Assembly (NCBI GenBank): GCA_965178125.1 | Contig: OZ237738.1 | Coordinates: 1,426,001 to 1,490,000, forward strand | Reading direction: 5' to 3' | DNA length: 64,000 bases | From: Bilabrum cf. latius | Taxonomy: Eukaryota > Bigyra: Bicosoecida > Bigyra > Bicosoecida | In this document: positions 59,408 to 64,000 of the stretch, piece after piece | Numbering within the stretch: position 1 is the first letter of the stretch | How the letters are laid out: each line of letters opens with the position of its first letter | Program-made: the position numbers and the translations under genes | The notes under the pieces: model-generated | What the model was told of the DNA's origin: nothing | Databases searched by the model: none | Seen by the model: the letters and a program-made list of their open reading frames with translations, nothing else

Positions 59408-62400
59408 ATGGCAAGCCAGGTATCGGACGGGGTTCGGTAGGATAGCGAGCGAGATAATCTGCTAAGAGGCTCCGGTGGCAGCTCGCGCGGCCTCGGTGTT
59501 GATAAGGGGGGTTAGCGACGAGCCAACGAGCGTTCGGACAGAAGCGTTGGCCTTGGGACCGGAGGCGAGCAGGGAAACCACCCTCAAGACGAGAGCAAGG
59601 CATCAGTAGGTGCAGCGACTGGACCTGGAAGTCGCCTTCGCGAAGGACACGGTGATCCTGGGGTGAGAAGCAGCGTCGGTTTCGGTGCCAGCGGCCGACG
59701 GGTTGCCGTGCCACCGCAGGGCGAGAATGCATCTAGTCGGTACGCTAGCAGCAATTTAGAAGGGCCGCACGACGGACGAGCAGAGCCTCGCTGGCGCTGG
59801 ACGCGCGGCGACGGCCTGGTGGAATCTGCGAAAGTGGGGTTCTGCGAGCGTCGCGTGGCGAGCATGTTTTGGCCCGAGAAGCTGCTCGTGATGCTGCAGG
59901 CCGTGCAGTGGTTCGCTCTGCTGTGGGCCTACATGCGGCCCCGGCCGTGGCCTTTGAATTTCCGTAGGGCCATCGGGCCCGTGGTCTGGGTGAACGCCGA
60001 CTGGGTCTCTGACCTGGCGCGACGGAGGGACGGGAGGGAGGTGGACGTGGGGACGGCGACGACCTACGTGTCTCCCTGGGGAGAGATGGAGGGCTTCTGG
60101 ATGTACGCGACGGGGTGGGCGGCTCTCCCCTTCGCGGTGATCGTGCTAGCATGGGTGGGGGAGGGCGTGGCATGGTGCCAGGAGCGCCACCAGCAGCGCA
60201 CCCGCATGCGCTGGAGGGACGCACTGAGGGGACTCGGAATCGCGCTGCAGCTGCCCGCACTCGTCACACTGCTCCGCGTCTACGACTGCGAGGCCTACAC
60301 CGAGAGCTTCCTGGAGATCGCGCCTGACGCAGAGCCGCAGACCGTGTATAGGATGGGCGCAGAGCCCAGCTTCGAGTGCCTCTCGTGGCAGCACTGGGCG
60401 CTCATGGGGGGCTGCCTGCCCGCGGCCCTTCTCTTTGCCGTAGGGCTGCCCTGGTACCTGGGTGTGGTCGCGAGCAAGAACACGATCTACGATGCGCCCA
60501 GGCAGCACGAGAGGTACCTGAGGTGGAGGGAGGCCGAGTACGAGCTGGGCCTCGGTGTGCAGTGGAGGCACGCGGGCATGTGGGTCATGTCGTCCTTCCG
60601 CAGGGGTTTCCTGCACCCCTGGGACAGGGCTCTCTGGGCTGCCTCCTCGAGCGCTCTCGCTCTCATGTGGATCTTCTTGCGGGACTACCCCGAGCTGCAG
60701 GTCGACCTGTTCCTCGTGGTGATTGTTCTCTGGGGCATCAGGCAGTGGTACCACCCGGCCTTCCGCTCGATGACCACCAACCTCGTGGCCTGGGCCTGCC
60801 ACTGGTGGATCGCGGTGTGCGCCTTCTTGACGGCGCTGCGGGTGCACGGTGTGCGCACGGAGGTCACCGTTGCCTCCCGATTCGCGGACTGGCTGCGGCT
60901 GTCGTGCATCGTTGCGGCAAGCCTCTGCGGCGGTGCCGTGCTGCTGGCGCTGTGGCCCCACTGGTGCCTCCCTCGCTTCCTGCGGGACCCCTGGCCCACG
61001 GCCGTGCTGACGGACCAGGCGGACCTGCCCAGGCTCGGCATGGAGGAGCTGGCGGGCCTGGGGCCGGCCCTGCCCGAGGTGGGCCCGCGGCTGTTCCCCG
61101 CCGGTATCGCCGCGGACCGTGCTGCGAAGCAGGCCGCCGCGAGGGGTAACGACGCTGCGCAGAAGGCGGTGGCAGCGGCCGCGGCCGTGTCTCCGTACTC
61201 TGGCTCAGCCGGCGACCTGTCCGAGGGAGACGCCTACCTCTTCGGGATGTCACTGTGGCCGGGGCCACCAAGGAGACCGTCCTCCGCGGGGAACAGCAGC
61301 AGCGGCGGGAGGGGAAGGGAAAGGGGGGCCGGCGGCGGCCCGCCGTCGTCCGCCGGTGGGATGTCGCCCACGAGCCAGGGAACAGCGGGCGCGGCGCGGG
61401 CTCTGCTAGCGGACTGGGGCCTGGCCGGGGACGACTCCTCGGAGGCTCACAGCGACGGGAGGATGAGCAGCGGGGAGGCGGGCGGGCTGGGGTCGGGGTC
61501 CGCGTCGGTCCGGTCCCCTGGGGTCGGTGGGGGCGCGGGTGTGTTCCCCGGGGATGCCTATGGGAGCGAGGAAAAGGGAGGCCCCCGCAGTGGGGGCAAG
61601 GGGCGGGGTGTGGGCCTGTCCCAGCTGCTGCGAGCCAAGGCCAGCTTCCTGCGTGACAGGCGCAGGATCGAGCACAGGGCAGCGGGCTCGCGGGCGGGTG
61701 CGGGTGCGCTGCGGAGACAGAAGCTGGCCATGGGCCTGCACTCGTCACGAAGGCTGCTGGACCCGCTGGGTGCGGATGGCGGGGCGGGTGGCCGTGGGGG
61801 CACCCTGGGCGCCTTTGGGGCTGGGGCAGGGGCCGTGGGTTCGCGCCCCGGGACTGCATCGGGGTACAGCACTGCCTCTGGATCCACCGCGGCCGCTCCC
61901 CGTGCCGACTCTGTGGCGCGAAGCCGGGGCAAGCTGTCCAGCGCGGGGGGGTTGAAGCATGCAGCCGCGGATCTCGGGCAGGACGATGGCTCGCTGGCCG
62001 CCGTGGAGAAGGGGCAGATGTCGGCCGAGCAGGCCGAGCGGGAGCTGTGGAAGCAGCTATTCTGGAGACCCCTCGACACGCTGGACGTGCTTCGGCTAGA
62101 GAGGAGGTGGGTGCTGATGGTGCGCGCTGCCAGAGACAGGATCTCGAGGGCGGTGCTGGGGCCTCCAGAGCTCGTGCACTGCCCCGCGCTGCGAGCCGCC
62201 GCCCGGCAGCTGAGGGAAGACATGCAGCTGGCCAACAAGGCCGGACACGTGTTCGCGTGGAGCCTGCAGGAGGCCATGGAGGACTGCGCCGACCTCGCGC
62301 AGGCGGCCTCTCCGATTTCCGCGCTCGAGGGTAACCGCACGCTACAAAGGACCGTGATGGACCTCTCCCGCCGGATGCGTCAGCGGCGGCTGGATTTCGC

Positions 62401-63394
62401 CCTGGTGGACCCGAGGAAGCGACGCATCCTGATGAAGCTGCTGGCCCTGCGGTGCTGGCTGGGCCGCCGGCGGGTCGCCAAGGTGCCGTTGCGTCAGCTG
62501 CGGGCGCTCACGATGGCCCTGCGGAGGGGGGACGCGGACGCGGCGGCTGCCACGGACCAGAGCATCCTGGACGGGCTGGAGGGGGTGCACGAGGTGGAGG
62601 ACATCGACGACGACGATGAGGATGAGGATATAGATGAAGGGGCTGCTGGTGGTGGTGCGGGCGCTCGCGAAGACGCCGAGATGGGGGTGGGGCTGCCACG
62701 TGCGGGGTCGCAGGCAGGGGCGGGCATGCTTCCTTCGCAGGGATCCGTGCTGCTGATGCCTGGCAACACGGACGAGAGGCAGGGGGCCGGTCTGTTCGGG
62801 CTGCACCCCGGGGCCACTTCGCTGGCCGCTGTGCGGGCTGACAGCCTGGAGGGGCTGGGGCCCTCCACGCTGCAGTCGCTGACGGGCGCTGTGCTCGCGA
62901 TGCTGCGGCGAGGGGCCGAGTCGGAGCGGGCCCGGGAGGAGGCCAAGAGGGCGGAGAGGGGCGCTGCGGCGCTGCTGTCGGGAGACCGGGTGCAGTCGGA
63001 CTCGGAGGACTCGGAGGGTGCCGGGGTGGACGAGGGCAAGGGCAAGGGGGCGAGCGGGGGGATGGAGGTGGAGGACGACGGGGGAATGGGGCTCAGGCGC
63101 AGGGGCAGGGAACAGAGGCAGGGGGGAGGGGGTCTGGGGGAGGCCGCGCGGCTTCGGTATGCCTCGCTGGTGCGGGGGGGGCGGCTGACCCGGAGGGAAC
63201 AACGGGAGCTGCAGGCCGCCCGGCTGCTCGTGCGTCCCCTCCGGGAGCGGTGGGACAAGCTGGTGTCCGGCTGGGAGGAGGCGTACAGGGTGGGGCACAG
63301 CGGGCTGGACCCCTCGGCGGGTGAGCAGGCCTCCATCGTGGGCTGGTACGAGGCCAGGAAGAGGCTCGAGGCAGCCACGCCAAGGCTGTGGTGA
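59408..63394 (+). CDS. polytopic membrane protein, unknown function
   Basis: 1,328 residues from the ATG at 59408, TGA stop, TAGs at 59438 and 59513. The first ~150 residues are polar. About eight hydrophobic segments follow between residues 155 and 520, for example LLVMLQAVQWFALLWAYM, AALPFAVIVLAWVG, LPAALLFAVGLPWYLGVV, VDLFLVVIVLWGI and IVAASLCGGAVLLALW. The YLRWREAEYELG and WYHPAF loops resemble the C-terminal transmembrane regions seen in some large algal and protist surface proteins, but I cannot name a family. The C-terminal ~800 residues are Ser/Gly-rich, with charged helical stretches (RMRQRRLDFALVDPRKRRIL) and an acidic DDDDEDED run. A second possible start is the ATG at 59864, just before the first helix. 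Confidence 0.75.
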
Positions 63395-63619
63395 TGGAGG
63401 CTTTCGGCCCGCGGATGTATTGCGCGAGCTTTCCCGGTTGAATACAGTTCGAGATTTTGGACACGCGTACGGCTGTACTTGGTTCCGGGGGGTGGCCAAT
63501 CCGAAGCAAGCGGCGCCGCTTTTGGTTCCGTTAACCAGTTCCTGTGCACCGCTGGGTCAACAGCGTGTAGCTGCTGCTTGATCGTATTGCAGATCTGCAG
63601 TAGCCAATAAGTTGAATTC

Positions 63620-64000
63620 ATGTCATCTTCCGAAGGCTTTGAGCTTACTTTGAGCGCGGGATCTTTGAGCGCTGCGCAGGCTCGCAAGTATGAACGATCC
63701 GCGCTCGATGGGACCACTCTACCAAAAGGGGTTCCTCTCCCTGCATCCGATCCTAGAGTGGATCCTCTGTCCAGGCTATTTGTTAAGAATGACAAATCTC
63801 CCTTGGAATTGTTTTAGAAGAGGCTGGTGCGTTTGCTGGTGCCAAGCGCGAGGATCCAGCGCCACCTGCTGAACTTGAAGGAGGCTGTTCCTATGCCAGA
63901 GGACGGTACCGATGAGCAGGATGACGCGAAGGGCTTGGTCAGTAGGATGCAAGGGTCAGCTCTGCGCCAGCCCCCCGGGCAACCCGTGGTGATTATTATG
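63620..64000 (+). CDS. unidentified gene, 5' part only
   Basis: The frame opens at the ATG at 63620 (MSSSEGFELTLSAGSLSAAQ) and stays open through one TAG (63815) to the window edge, 127 codons. The sequence is hydrophilic, with a basic stretch after the TAG (KRLVRLLVPSARIQRHL). No family recognised. The 225 bp upstream hold no other gene and presumably its promoter. Confidence 0.5.

Overview
This window is a GC-rich eukaryotic nuclear fragment, apparently from a flagellated protist. It carries GT-AG spliceosomal introns, a mitochondrial-type Lon protease, spliceosome and mRNA 3'-end factors, replication factors (primase small subunit, GINS1) and several flagellar or basal-body genes (multi-domain NDK/adenylate kinase, DRC11, SAS6-like). 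I cannot name the lineage from the sequence.

The central observation is a variant genetic code. Almost every gene is broken, under the standard code, only by in-frame TAG. Reading TAG as sense restores full-length, family-like proteins without a frame change. I count 70 such TAGs in 16 reading frames, one of which is a hypothetical insert ORF. At alignable sites (GBP G-domain, SAS6L twice, one NDK domain) the TAG falls where Gln is expected, so I read UAG as Gln. All 19 complete genes with a recognisable stop end in TGA; TAA is seen neither as a stop nor as a sense codon.

Layout. 1-8.2 kb: an MDC1-like FHA protein (-), CPSF100 (+) and primase small subunit (-). 8.2-22.3 kb: Lon (+), then a tandem array of three ubiquitin-fusion genes separated by duplicated 3' ends of Lon and by two unlike insert segments. 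22.6-34.3 kb: a 3xNDK-5xAK protein, DRC11, a secretory-pathway glycosyltransferase and GINS1. 34.5-48 kb: ALA dehydratase and a giant ferlin-like gene of 3,939 codons. 48-64 kb: an ankyrin protein, SAS6L, a guanylate-binding protein, an Obg GTPase, Dre2/CIAPIN1, SmD3, a polytopic membrane protein and the start of an unrecognised gene.

Genes are commonly arranged as divergent pairs whose start codons are only 92-130 bp apart. The 11 introns identified are short (95-180 nt), sit near gene 5' ends, and 10 of 11 end in CGCAG.
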